Shown here: positions 50,785 through 59,858 of the stretch, in pieces
Layout of the letters: the number at the start of each line of letters is the position of its first letter
Numbering within the stretch: the stretch's first letter is position 1
Assembly (NCBI RefSeq): GCF_018598185.1
Contig: NZ_JAHESC010000038.1
Location: forward strand, 1 to 64,000
Source: Dawidia soli
GTDB taxonomy: Bacteria > Bacteroidota > Bacteroidia > Cytophagales > Cyclobacteriaceae
Direction of reading: 5' to 3'
DNA: 64,000 nucleotides
Program-made: the position numbers and the translations under genes
Notes under the pieces: model-generated
Database searches by the model: none
Told to the model about the DNA's origin: nothing
What the model saw: the letters and a program-made list of their open reading frames with translations, nothing else

Positions 50785-53700
50785 TCAGATGTTGATGTTT
50801 ATGCCCAGGTTGTATACTTTCTGGATGGGATAGTTGAAGCCCTGACCGGCTTGCTCGGGATCCCACATTTTGAACTTGCTGAACGTTACCAGGTTCAGAC
50901 CACTGAAGTAGATGCGGCAGTTGGAGACCTTGTAGCGGGTAACGAACGCACGCGGCAGCGTATAGCCCACCTCGACAGACTTTAACCGCATAAAGCTGCC
51001 GTCGCGCATCCACCAGGTGCTGCGTTGTAAGTTGTTCGCGATCTCCGGCTTGGTAATGCCCAGGCGTGGATATAATGCATACAGATCCTGGTTCTCTTCC
51101 GACCAGTGGCTGTCTGCCCACGCTTTCAGCAACTGGGTGCTGCCCGCGATATACGGATCGGGGCTGGGAATGAACGGGCTCGTCCGCTCCGGGTCCACAA
51201 AGAACGAGACACGGGCCTGCCCCTGGAAGAAGGCCGACAGATCGAAGTTGCCATAGCCGGCGGAGAAGCCAAAGCCATACACCACTTCCGGGGTGGTGGG
51301 AAAACCGATGAAGGTCATGTCTGCACCGTCGATGACACCGTCGTTGTTCAGGTCGCGGTATTTTATGTCGCCGCCTTTGGGCGCCAATCCGAAGATCTGT
51401 GCCGGCGAGTTGGCCGCCTCTTTGTCGTCTACAAACAACCGCTCGGCAATGTAGCCATACTCGCGGTTGATCGGCTGGCCCGACCGGTAACGATAGGCCT
51501 CCTTATATTCCGGTTCTTCGTATTTCACATATTTGTTGCGCGCATAGGTGAGGTTGGCCCGTGCGCTTAAGAAGCCGTTGCCGGCAAAGGTCTTCTTATA
51601 GTCCAGCGACAGGTCGAGCCCCCGGGAGCGTGCCGCGCCGATGTTGGCGCTCGGCCAGGCATCGTTCAATACTTCCAGCCCCATCGTGCTGGGAATGTCC
51701 GCACGGCTCATCAGGATATTATATCGGTACTGATTATACACCTCCGCGACGAGGCTGAGGTTCTGGAAGAACGTCGCCTCGAGCGCGACGTTTATCTGGC
51801 GCGACGTTTCCCACGTTACGTTGGGGTTTTCGTAGTTGCGGATAAACACCCCGTCGCGTGTATAGTTGTTGGTGAGACCGAAGGTGGCATAGTTGCCGCC
51901 GCCATTCAGGTTTACATCCGACAGGTAAAAGAATCGCTGGTTGCCGATGGCATCGTTGCCCACCAGACCGTAGCTGGTGCGCAGCTTGAGGTAGTTGACA
52001 ACGTCGGCAGCACCTTTATAGAACTCCTCGCCGGAGATCACCCAGCCTGCGCCGATGGTGGGAAAAAATCCAAACCGGTGATTGGAGGAAAAGCGTTCCG
52101 AACCATTGTAGCCAAAGTTGAACTCGGCAAAGTAGCGCGACTTATACGAATACGTGGCCCGGCCCGCCAGCGTGAGGTTGCGATACGGCAGCGAATACTG
52201 CAGGCTGGCTTCTTTGGTTTTCGGATCGATGGCGTTGGAATTGAGGATCTGCTGCCGCGTGCCGATGAGCGTGCCGCTGACCGTATGATCGCCGAGCGCC
52301 TTGGAATAGTCTAACGCACCCTGAAAGTAAATATAGGTGCTGAGGTCCGGCCGGCCCGGACTGTAGCTCAGGTATTCGGTCGCCACATTGTAACCGGTAG
52401 GGTTCGGGTTCAACCATACCAGGCTGTAGTCTCCGGAAGACTTGTCGTAGGTGGCGATGTTATAGTAGAATGGCGAGTAGGCCATCTGCGAATCGAAATA
52501 CGAATAGCGGTTCGTGCTGAACATACCGCGGAACGACAGGCCCTCGGTGATGAAGTCAAAATCCTGGTTCACCTCCAGCTGGGCGGACATACGCGACTGC
52601 GATGAGTTCTTGTGGCCCCGCAACATCGACGCATACGGATTGTTGTAGTCGATGCTGTTGTTGGTGCCCAGGCGCGATACGTTTCCGAACAGGATGTGTT
52701 TGGTGTTGAGATTGGCCTCATCAGGCTCGTAATAGGCAGGGAACAATACCGGGCTGGTATGCACGGCATAGTTGTACAGATCGGTCGAGAAAGAGCCGTC
52801 GGCGGAGAGCGGCCCGTTATACTCGTTGAACGTGCCCGACAGGCGCACGATCAACTCGGTGGTCTTGGTCACATCGATGTTGATGTTCGAGCGCAGCTGG
52901 TAGTTCTGGAACTTGATGTTGTTGTCGGCATTGTTGCGGGTATCGGTTTGTAAGATCCCGTGATCGACGTTGTAGGAGGTGCCGATATAATACCGGGCCA
53001 CACCGCCACCGCCGCTCACGCTGAGGTTGGCGCGCTGCGTGGATGTGCGTTTCTTAAATAGCAGGCCGAGCCAGTCCACCGCGGGGTATACATAGGGGTT
53101 GCTGCCCGGCGCACCGGCGAGGGTGGCTTGCGTATTGATGATCTTGTTGTGGTCAAACTCGGGCGCCTGCTTCGGGTCGCGTGTGGTCAGACCCTCGTTA
53201 TACAAATTCATATAGGTGATCGGGTCCGCCAGCTCCAATGTCTGCGCCGACTGCGAGAAGGAGTTCTCCAACCGGAAATTGATCTTGGCGGTACCTTCCT
53301 TACCTTGTTTGGTCGTGACAAGGATCACGCCGTTCGCACCGCGCGCGCCGTAAAGCGCCGTGGCGCTGGCGTCTTTCAGGATCGAGAAGCTGGCGATATC
53401 ATCCACCTGCAAGCGTGCCAGGTCGGACGGCGTGAGCTCGACGTTATCGATGAGTATGAGCGGGTTCTGACGATAACCGAAAGTGGTGACACCACGGATA
53501 AAGAACGTGGCATTGTCCTGCCCCGGCTGCCCGCTGCGCTGGTACGCGATCACCCCCGCGATCTGCCCCGCCATGGCCGTGGTAAGGTTACTCGCGGGGA
53601 TCTTGAGCTCCGTCGGTTGCACGGTCGTGACCGAGCCTACGACCGCTTCCTTTCGTTGCTTTTCACCGTACGCCACGACAACGACTTCTGTCAGGCTCGA

Positions 53701-54006
53701 GATGTCGGGCTCGATCACGATGCTGAGCGACCGGCGCGTGCCGACCGCTTCTTCCAGCACTTTATAGCCAACGAACGAGAATACCAGCACACTGTTCTCA
53801 TCGGGCACGGCGATGGTAAAAGCACCGTCGGCGTCGGTGGTGGTTCCTTCGGTCGTGCCTTTGATGACGACGTTCACGCCGGGCATGGTTTCGCCCGATT
53901 CGTCGCGCACGACGCCTTTGACGGTGAGGGTCTGCCCCACCCCCGGCAGGCTCACCAGCAGCCATAGCGCTGCCAGTAACCCCAGTTTAGAGTAAAATCC
54001 ATTCAT
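50785..54006 (-). CDS. SusC/RagA family TonB-linked transporter (fucose/galactose locus)
   Basis: A 1073-residue outer-membrane transporter. The signal peptide (LGLLAALWLLVSLPGVGQ) is followed directly by a carboxypeptidase-regulatory-like domain (LTVKGVVRDESGETMPGVNVVIKGT). There is no STN domain, so it should not signal to a FecR, in keeping with TetR control of the locus. The TonB-box region is SSLTEVVVVAYGEKQRKEAVVGSV; the plug contains FSILKDASATALYGARGANGVILVTTK. The promoter region upstream (54007-54118) carries the 18-bp inverted repeat shared with the fuconate dehydratase promoter. Confidence 0.95.
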   Translation of the reverse strand: MNGFYSKLGLLAALWLLVSLPGVGQTLTVKGVVRDESGETMPGVNVVIKGTTEGTTTDADGAFTIAVPDENSVLVFSFVGYKVLEEAVGTRRSLSIVIEPDISSLTEVVVVAYGEKQRKEAVVGSVTTVQPTELKIPASNLTTAMAGQIAGVIAYQRSGQPGQDNATFFIRGVTTFGYRQNPLILIDNVELTPSDLARLQVDDIASFSILKDASATALYGARGANGVILVTTKQGKEGTAKINFRLENSFSQSAQTLELADPITYMNLYNEGLTTRDPKQAPEFDHNKIINTQATLAGAPGSNPYVYPAVDWLGLLFKKRTSTQRANLSVSGGGGVARYYIGTSYNVDHGILQTDTRNNADNNIKFQNYQLRSNINIDVTKTTELIVRLSGTFNEYNGPLSADGSFSTDLYNYAVHTSPVLFPAYYEPDEANLNTKHILFGNVSRLGTNNSIDYNNPYASMLRGHKNSSQSRMSAQLEVNQDFDFITEGLSFRGMFSTNRYSYFDSQMAYSPFYYNIATYDKSSGDYSLVWLNPNPTGYNVATEYLSYSPGRPDLSTYIYFQGALDYSKALGDHTVSGTLIGTRQQILNSNAIDPKTKEASLQYSLPYRNLTLAGRATYSYKSRYFAEFNFGYNGSERFSSNHRFGFFPTIGAGWVISGEEFYKGAADVVNYLKLRTSYGLVGNDAIGNQRFFYLSDVNLNGGGNYATFGLTNNYTRDGVFIRNYENPNVTWETSRQINVALEATFFQNLSLVAEVYNQYRYNILMSRADIPSTMGLEVLNDAWPSANIGAARSRGLDLSLDYKKTFAGNGFLSARANLTYARNKYVKYEEPEYKEAYRYRSGQPINREYGYIAERLFVDDKEAANSPAQIFGLAPKGGDIKYRDLNNDGVIDGADMTFIGFPTTPEVVYGFGFSAGYGNFDLSAFFQGQARVSFFVDPERTSPFIPSPDPYIAGSTQLLKAWADSHWSEENQDLYALYPRLGITKPEIANNLQRSTWWMRDGSFMRLKSVEVGYTLPRAFVTRYKVSNCRIYFSGLNLVTFSKFKMWDPEQAGQGFNYPIQKVYNLGININI

Positions 54007-54060
54007 AGAGTATTAGGTTAAGATTTGATCACATTACCGTTGCCGCAACCGTTTACTTAA

Positions 54061-54095
54061 CAATAATACTGCAATTAGGGCTTATGTCCTAATTG
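54061..54095 (-). promoter_or_regulatory. Operator and -7 box of the susC promoter
   Basis: CAATTAGG (54072-54079), 8-nt spacer, CCTAATTG (54088-54095) is a perfect 8-bp inverted repeat. Read on the minus strand the core is TTAGGACATAAGCCCTAA, then 6 nt, then TATTATTG (54068-54061), a one-mismatch -7 box. The susC ATG is 54 nt further. The fuconate dehydratase promoter has the same core and the same 6-nt spacing. Confidence 0.75.
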
Positions 54096-54118
54096 AACGG
54101 TGACTTTCTTATAAAAGA

Positions 54119-55354
54119 CTATCGTAAGGCTGCGCTGAGCCCCGGTTCCTGCGGAACCTGGTAAAAACCGCCGGTGACGCGGGCGGGATGTACAAAATGG
54201 TCGCGCAGGTGTGGTATATATTCCAGGAACAACGCTTCGTGGCCTACACGGATATGATTAAAGAGCACCAGGTGCTGGTGTATCTGGCCCATGTCGCCCA
54301 CGTGCGGCACCATCGGTATATTAAATTTCCGGGACAGTAAACTGATGGCGATATACTCGGCTACGCCGCCGACGCGCACCGCATCGGCCTGGTTAAAGCT
54401 CATGGCACCGGTTTGCAGATAATTCTTAAAGAGTACGCGGTTGGGCACATGCTCGCCCAGCGCGATGCGCAGCGGGGCGATCGCATCGGCCAGCGTGCGG
54501 TGTGCCTGCACATCGTCGGGATGGGTGGGTTCTTCGATCCAATACGGGTTCATGGGCTGTAACGCGCTGCAAATGCGTATGGCGTCGGGCAGGCTCCACT
54601 GCTGGTTGGCATCGAGCATGATTGTGGCCGTGTCGCCGGCGACCTCGCGCACCAGCATCGCGCGTCGGATGTCGCGGCCTGCGTCTTTCGAGCCCACCTT
54701 GAGCTTCATGGCCGTAAAGCCGGCGTCCATGGCGCGCCGCACGTTGTCGCGGATCTGCCCGTCGGAATATTCGAACCACCCTACCGAGGTATCGTAGCCG
54801 CGGTAGCCTGTGCGCAGGATCTGCTCGGCATCTTTTCGCGTGGCGTCGCGCTGCGTGAGGATCCCGAGCGCTTCCGCGCGGGGCAGTACATCTTCGAGGT
54901 AGCTGATATCGATGGCGTCGAGGAGCGCTTCGGGCGACAGATCGTTTAACAGCTTCCACAGGGGCACCTGGTGAGCCTTGGCCCACAGGTCGAAACAGGC
55001 ATTGGTGATGGCCGCCAGGGCCAGGTGCACCACGCCTTTGTGCGGGCCGAGCCACCGGTACGCGGCGTCGTCCGCCAACGTGCGGAATATACGGCCGAAG
55101 CCGGCCATCAACGCATGGATCTCCTGCCCCACAAGCTTGCCCGCGAGGTGCCGGATGGCTTCACACACCAGGGGATTGCCCGTGCCCAGCGTAAATGCCA
55201 GGCCCACGCCTTCCTCGCTCCGATCGGTGCGCAGCACGCAAACGGCATAGCCATACGTAGGGGCCGTGTGCACGGCATCCGAGCCCGCGCCCGGCGGCAG
55301 TACATAACGTTTGTCTTGCGACACAACTTCTCGTATAACGATAGACGGGTGCAT
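54119..55354 (-). CDS. L-fuconate dehydratase (enolase superfamily)
   Basis: A 411-residue cytoplasmic Mg2+-dependent dehydratase that converts L-fuconate to 2-keto-3-deoxy-L-fuconate. The whole sequence follows FucD: GSDAVHTAPTYGYAVCVLRTD, GVGLAFTLGTGNPLVCEAI, RWLGPHKGVVHLALAAITNACFDLWAK and the C-terminal LEYIPHLRDHFVHPARVTGGFYQVP..PGLSAALR. Catalytic and metal residues are seen as AMKLKVGSK (lysine), MLDANQQW, WIEEPTHPDD, LGEHVPNR and PHVGDMGQ (histidine). It is slightly shorter than FucD (about 440) at the N-terminus. Earlier and later steps of the fucose oxidation route are not in the window. It starts divergently from tetR. Confidence 0.88.
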   Translation of the reverse strand: MHPSIVIREVVSQDKRYVLPPGAGSDAVHTAPTYGYAVCVLRTDRSEEGVGLAFTLGTGNPLVCEAIRHLAGKLVGQEIHALMAGFGRIFRTLADDAAYRWLGPHKGVVHLALAAITNACFDLWAKAHQVPLWKLLNDLSPEALLDAIDISYLEDVLPRAEALGILTQRDATRKDAEQILRTGYRGYDTSVGWFEYSDGQIRDNVRRAMDAGFTAMKLKVGSKDAGRDIRRAMLVREVAGDTATIMLDANQQWSLPDAIRICSALQPMNPYWIEEPTHPDDVQAHRTLADAIAPLRIALGEHVPNRVLFKNYLQTGAMSFNQADAVRVGGVAEYIAISLLSRKFNIPMVPHVGDMGQIHQHLVLFNHIRVGHEALFLEYIPHLRDHFVHPARVTGGFYQVPQEPGLSAALR

Positions 55355-55411
55355 AATCGCCGCTTATAAAGGTTCAGATCCAAAAAAAACGTGTCCAGCC
55401 CGGGACTTAAC

Positions 55412-55443
55412 CAAATATGATCATTTTAGGCCCATTGTCCTAA
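55412..55443 (-). promoter_or_regulatory. Operator and -7 box of the fuconate dehydratase promoter
   Basis: Read on the minus strand, TTAGGACAATGGGCCTAA (55443-55426) is followed by 6 nt and then CATATTTG (55419-55412), a one-mismatch -7 box. The inverted repeat TTAGG-N8-CCTAA and the TTAGGACA left half are shared with the susC promoter site, and so is the 6-nt spacing. It lies in the tetR-fucD divergent region, so it could also control tetR. Confidence 0.75.
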
Positions 55444-55571
55444 CCGTTTAAAAAAGTATGCGCTAAAGGGATCAACTAATTTTCTCTATTTTGCATCCCA
55501 CTGGGAGGCGGTGCGGATGCGCACGGGTTAGGAGACAGACCGCCAGTGTGCGGACACGGTATTATTCAGTT

Positions 55572-56204
55572 ATGACGACAAAAGAAAAGATAATCTTCAA
55601 AGCGATCGATCTCTACAATGAGCATGGTTTTGCCAACGTGACCAGCCGCGATATAGCGAAAGAACTAAAGATCAGCCACGGAAACCTCGAATACCACTAT
55701 CAGAATAAGGAAACGTTGCTCTCGGCTATTTATATGTGCATGAAGGACGAAGTGTCTTCGTACTTCTCTGAAATTGACCGGTCGCAGGACCCGTTCGTGC
55801 AGTTCGATACGTATTTACGCCGCCTGGAGCCGTTCCAGACAAAATACCTGTTCTTCAACCTGGACGTGCTGGAGATCTCGCGCAAGTACCCCGCGATCAA
55901 AGAAAAACTGGACGCCACCATCCAGCTACGCAAAGAGCAGATGACGCACTTCTTTAATCTCTTTGACGAAAGCGGCTATCTGCTGCCCGAGCCCAGTTAT
56001 GAATTTTATACCCGCCTGCAACACAAGATCCGCGTGCTGATCACCTTCTGGGTCTCCCAGGACGCCGTACTACAGAATTTCAACCAGGGCCAGCATATTT
56101 CCATGACGCAGTCGATCTGGGATCTACTTTTACCCCATCTCACCGAAAAAGGTAAGCGGCAGTATAAAAACGTCTCACAAGCACTGACCCCTGTCTTAAA
56201 ATAA
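55572..56204 (+). CDS. TetR/AcrR-family regulator, probable controller of the fucose/galactose locus
   Basis: A 210-residue repressor. I took the ATG at 55572 (MTTKEKIIFKAIDLYNEHG), where the HTH begins at once: FANVTSRDIAKELKISHGNLEYHYQNKETLL. The C-terminal domain (about 60-205) is all-helical and of the type common in Bacteroidota TetR proteins; the ligand is unknown. It is transcribed divergently from fuconate dehydratase, with an 18-bp inverted repeat between them that recurs before susC. A TATTTTG box lies at 55487-55493 on its strand. TetR control of a polysaccharide locus is unusual; HTCS, ECF or SusR are the common regulators. Confidence 0.88.
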   Translation: MTTKEKIIFKAIDLYNEHGFANVTSRDIAKELKISHGNLEYHYQNKETLLSAIYMCMKDEVSSYFSEIDRSQDPFVQFDTYLRRLEPFQTKYLFFNLDVLEISRKYPAIKEKLDATIQLRKEQMTHFFNLFDESGYLLPEPSYEFYTRLQHKIRVLITFWVSQDAVLQNFNQGQHISMTQSIWDLLLPHLTEKGKRQYKNVSQALTPVLK

Positions 56205-56244
56205 GCATGCAGCATGCCACACGCACCTGCATAGACAGCAAAGG

Positions 56245-58101
56245 TCACCGCCCGCCCGCAGCATATCCCCTATACACCACCACACTCAAAGCCCCCACCG
56301 TAATATTCTCAGCCGAAAGCGCCGCCACCGGCGCCTGCAGCCCCCCCGTGACCTCCTCTTGCCATCCCGGTTCATGAGAGTCCAGCAGCTTCCGCCAGGC
56401 GAGCCCCTCGCCCGGTATACATACCGTAGCAGGCTGAGGCGAAAAATTCAACAAACAGAGCCACGATCCCTGCTGGCTCCCGCGTCCGTATAACATTATA
56501 CCGGCCTCGCCGAACGTAAGCACCTGCGTCACCCCCCGCGTGAAGCTGTCGGGAGTAATGCACATACGGCGGAGATCGAGCAATGCCCGGTGCCAGCGCA
56601 ACATCACGGCGTGTCTTCCCTCCTGCCGGCGGTGCCATTGCAGCACGGATTTCCGGAATGTGGCTTCGGCGGCGGGATCTTCAGGCTCTCCCCCGGCCAG
56701 AAAACGGCCAAGCTCTTCTTTCCGCCCGCGGCGCACCGCCTGGAGAAGGGTCGGATCACGGAAACTTACGAAATAAAGAAAGGGCGTCTCGTCGGCATAT
56801 TCTTCACCCATGAACAACATCGGGACATAGGGTGCCAAAAGGATCGCCGCCGCGGCCAGCTTGAGCCGGCTGTGATCCAACAGCACGCTGAGGCGCTCGC
56901 CGCGGACACGGTTCCCTACCTGGTCGTGATTCATGGTAAATACTACAAAGCGATTGCCGGGGATGCCGGCGGAAGAAGCGCCATACTTTCGCTTCCGGAA
57001 GATCGCATAGTCGCCCGTCAGGACGAACCCTTCCGCATATGCCTTGGCCAGGGGCGCGATGCCGCCGCAGTAATCTTCGTATCGCATTTTTCCGTCGGCG
57101 TGCAACAGCGCATACAGCGCGTGGTGAAAGTCGTCCAGCCACTGTCCGTCGAATCCATACCCGGCGGCGGCCGGCGCCGTCACCACCTTGGGGCTGTTCA
57201 GATCGCTCTCCGCGACTAGGTGCAACGGCCGCCCCACATGCTGGCTCAGCCGTTTCACCGCCTCCTGCAACGCCTGCCACAGGTGCACACAGCTGGTATC
57301 AAACACCATGTGGATCGCGTCGAGCCGCAGGCCGTCGATGTGAAAGTGATGAAACCAATACAGCGCGTTGTTGATAAAGTATTCCCGCACGCCATCAGAC
57401 CAGGCCTGGTCGAAGTTGACCGCATCGCCCCAGGGCACGCGGTAGGCATCCGTAAAGTACGGCGCATACGCGCGGAAATAATTCCCTTCCGGCCCCAGGT
57501 GATTATATACTACATCCAGGAATACGGCGATACCACGTTGATGACAGGCATCCACCAAACGCTTGAGTCCGTCCGGTCCGCCGTACGAATGCTGTACGGC
57601 ATAGGGATATACGCCATCATAGCCCCAGTTGCGGGTGCCGGCAAACTGCGCCACCGGCATCAGCTCCAGCGCATTGATCCCGGTCGCCGCCAGGTCGTCC
57701 AACCGCGGGATGATGGCGTCGAAGGTACCCTCGGGTGTGAAGGTGCCGACGTGAAGCTCGTAGAGCACGAGGGATTCCATCGGCAATCCATGCCAGTGGT
57801 GGTCCTGCCAGACAAAGGCATCGTGGTCTACGACATACGATGCACCGTGTACATCGTCCGGCTGGTACTGCGACGCCACGTCGGGCGTGTCATGGCCCCC
57901 GTCGGGCCGGAAAAAATAGCGTGTCCCGGGGGGCACGTCGGGTACTGTAACATGGAAATATCCGGTCATGTCCGGCACCATTTCAACCTCGCGCTCGTTC
58001 GGCGCCACAAGGTGTAACACCATGCGTTTTTTTTCGGGAGCCCACACCGTGAACCGGCACGTGCCATGGGCGTATGCGGCGCCGGGTAACGATATCATCA
58101 T
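56245..58101 (-). CDS. treZ: Malto-oligosyltrehalose trehalohydrolase (GH13)
   Basis: A 618-residue cytoplasmic enzyme that frees trehalose from the end of maltooligosyl-trehalose. An N-terminal CBM48-type domain (CRFTVWAPEKKRMVLHLV) precedes the barrel, which opens LYELHVGTFTPEGTFDAII. The nucleophile is Asp261 (DGLRLDAIH), the acid/base Glu298 (LVAESDLN) and the third residue Asp393 (NHDQVGNR). YGFDGQWLDDFHHALYALL is the TreZ-specific loop. The partner treY is not in the window; a GH13 glucosidase gene lies 8 nt upstream on the same strand. It converges with tetR. Confidence 0.9.
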   Translation of the reverse strand: MMISLPGAAYAHGTCRFTVWAPEKKRMVLHLVAPNEREVEMVPDMTGYFHVTVPDVPPGTRYFFRPDGGHDTPDVASQYQPDDVHGASYVVDHDAFVWQDHHWHGLPMESLVLYELHVGTFTPEGTFDAIIPRLDDLAATGINALELMPVAQFAGTRNWGYDGVYPYAVQHSYGGPDGLKRLVDACHQRGIAVFLDVVYNHLGPEGNYFRAYAPYFTDAYRVPWGDAVNFDQAWSDGVREYFINNALYWFHHFHIDGLRLDAIHMVFDTSCVHLWQALQEAVKRLSQHVGRPLHLVAESDLNSPKVVTAPAAAGYGFDGQWLDDFHHALYALLHADGKMRYEDYCGGIAPLAKAYAEGFVLTGDYAIFRKRKYGASSAGIPGNRFVVFTMNHDQVGNRVRGERLSVLLDHSRLKLAAAAILLAPYVPMLFMGEEYADETPFLYFVSFRDPTLLQAVRRGRKEELGRFLAGGEPEDPAAEATFRKSVLQWHRRQEGRHAVMLRWHRALLDLRRMCITPDSFTRGVTQVLTFGEAGIMLYGRGSQQGSWLCLLNFSPQPATVCIPGEGLAWRKLLDSHEPGWQEEVTGGLQAPVAALSAENITVGALSVVVYRGYAAGGR

Positions 58102-58109
58102 AACAAACG

Positions 58110-59723
58110 CTAGGAGTCTAATTTTACGACGATACCTTCATCACCTTCCAGTGGCATCAATGCTTCCAGCGTGCGATCATCCGCCCCCGCCACAGTAGAT
58201 AACACCACCGTGCCCATCAGGCCTCGCTCACCGGCGCGGAAGAGCGCCGTACGGTGCGTTAAGTTCAGCACCACCAGGAACCGCCTGCCACCGACCTCTT
58301 CGCGGATATACGACACCAGCTGGTGATCGCCATATACCGGGGTATAATTTCCGACCGTGAAGGCCCGTTCCGCATTGCGCAGCTGCAGCAGCCGGCGATA
58401 CAGCGAAAGCATCGACCCCGGATCGTTGCGCTGCAGCGATACGTTGCGCTGCGCGGCCTGGCGTTCGATGGGCAGCCAAGGCTGTACGGCCGAGAAGCCC
58501 GCATGGACCATCGTATCCCATTGCATGGGGGTGCGGGACGGGTCCCGGCTCAGGTTTTTGTCGGGCATCTGGAGACCTTGCGGATCCTGTATCTGGTTCC
58601 ACGGTACGGGTACATCGCGCATGCCGATCTCGTCGCCGTAATACAACGTGGGTGTGCCACGCAGCGTTAACAACAACATGGCCGCGACCCGCGCCTGCTC
58701 GGAGCCGATGCGGCTGGCAATACGCGGCTGGTCGTGATTGCTCAACACCCAGTTGGGCCAGCCATCCAGAGGCAGCGCCCCTTCGTATTCATTTACGGCG
58801 GCGGCCACCGACGGCGCATTCCAGGGAAGCGTGATCAGTTGAAAATTGAATGGCAGGTGCGCACCGGTATTGTCCACACCATAGTAGGTGACGAGCTTGT
58901 GGATCGGCAGGTATATTTCGCCGATCATGACCCGATCGGTATAACCATCCAGCAGCGAACGCATGCGACGTACGATGTCGTGCACTTCGGGTTGGTCTGT
59001 GGAGTATACAGGTAATAACTGATCATAGGTGGCCATGTGCGGCTTATAGTCGGGGTTGGGCGGGTTGTCGCGCCATTGCCCGTCTTTGATCATATGCCAC
59101 ATGACGTCCACGCGAAATCCGTCGACGCCGCGGTCGAGCCAGCATTTCATAACGCCGAGCATGGCCTCCTGCACCTCGGGGTTGCGCCAGTTCAGATCGG
59201 GCTGTTCCTTCAGGAAGGCGTGATAATAATATTGCTTCGTAGCCTCGTCCCACTCCCACGCGGGACCACCGAAAGCAGCCAGCCAGTTGTTGGGCATCGT
59301 GCCATCTTCTTTCGCATCACGCCACAGATACCAATTGCGTTTCGGGCTCTGCCGCGACGAACGCGATTCGATGAACCAGGGATGCTGATCGGAGGTGTGG
59401 TTGGGCACCAGGTCGAGGATGAGCTTCATACCCCGCGCGTGGACGTCTGCAAGCAGCCCGTCGAAGTCGGCCAGGGTGCCAAAGAGCGGGTGTACATCCG
59501 TGTAGTTGGAAATATCGTATCCAAAGTCCGCCATGGGCGATGGATAGATGGGCGAAATCCACACGGCCTTTACGCCGAGCCATTGAAGATAATCCAGACG
59601 CTGCTGGATGCCGCGAAGATCGCCGATGCCATCGCCATTGGCGTCCTGAAAAGAGCGCGGGTAGAGCTGATAGATCACGCCGCTTTTCCACCACAACGGT
59701 GTTTCTGTAGAAGCTTCTTTCAT
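58110..59723 (-). CDS. GH13 alpha-glucosidase-type enzyme
   Basis: A 537-residue GH13 enzyme. I chose the ATG at 59723 (MKEASTETPLWWKSGVIYQLYPRSF in part); upstream in-frame starts read through non-conserved sequence. Catalytic residues are Asp206 (DGFRVDVMWH), Glu269 (VMIGEIYLP) and Asp331 (SNHDQPRIASRIG). GYDISNYTDVHPLFGTLADF is typical of the oligo-1,6-glucosidase and trehalose-synthase-like group, and the QPDLNWRNPEV loop favours an alpha-glucosidase. No signal peptide is seen, so it acts in the cytoplasm on malto- or isomalto-oligosaccharides. Likely one transcript with treZ. Confidence 0.85.
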   Translation of the reverse strand: MKEASTETPLWWKSGVIYQLYPRSFQDANGDGIGDLRGIQQRLDYLQWLGVKAVWISPIYPSPMADFGYDISNYTDVHPLFGTLADFDGLLADVHARGMKLILDLVPNHTSDQHPWFIESRSSRQSPKRNWYLWRDAKEDGTMPNNWLAAFGGPAWEWDEATKQYYYHAFLKEQPDLNWRNPEVQEAMLGVMKCWLDRGVDGFRVDVMWHMIKDGQWRDNPPNPDYKPHMATYDQLLPVYSTDQPEVHDIVRRMRSLLDGYTDRVMIGEIYLPIHKLVTYYGVDNTGAHLPFNFQLITLPWNAPSVAAAVNEYEGALPLDGWPNWVLSNHDQPRIASRIGSEQARVAAMLLLTLRGTPTLYYGDEIGMRDVPVPWNQIQDPQGLQMPDKNLSRDPSRTPMQWDTMVHAGFSAVQPWLPIERQAAQRNVSLQRNDPGSMLSLYRRLLQLRNAERAFTVGNYTPVYGDHQLVSYIREEVGGRRFLVVLNLTHRTALFRAGERGLMGTVVLSTVAGADDRTLEALMPLEGDEGIVVKLDS

Positions 59724-59858
59724 TTTCCGTAGTAATGCATCGCGTGACAAAAAAAGCATGCCTTTGCCGGCAGCATCGCAACACCGGGGCTGGTGATGTT
59801 TTTCTACAGCCGCGCGCGGTGCAGTTTTTGTATCGATCTCTCCACAACCCGGCCTCGT

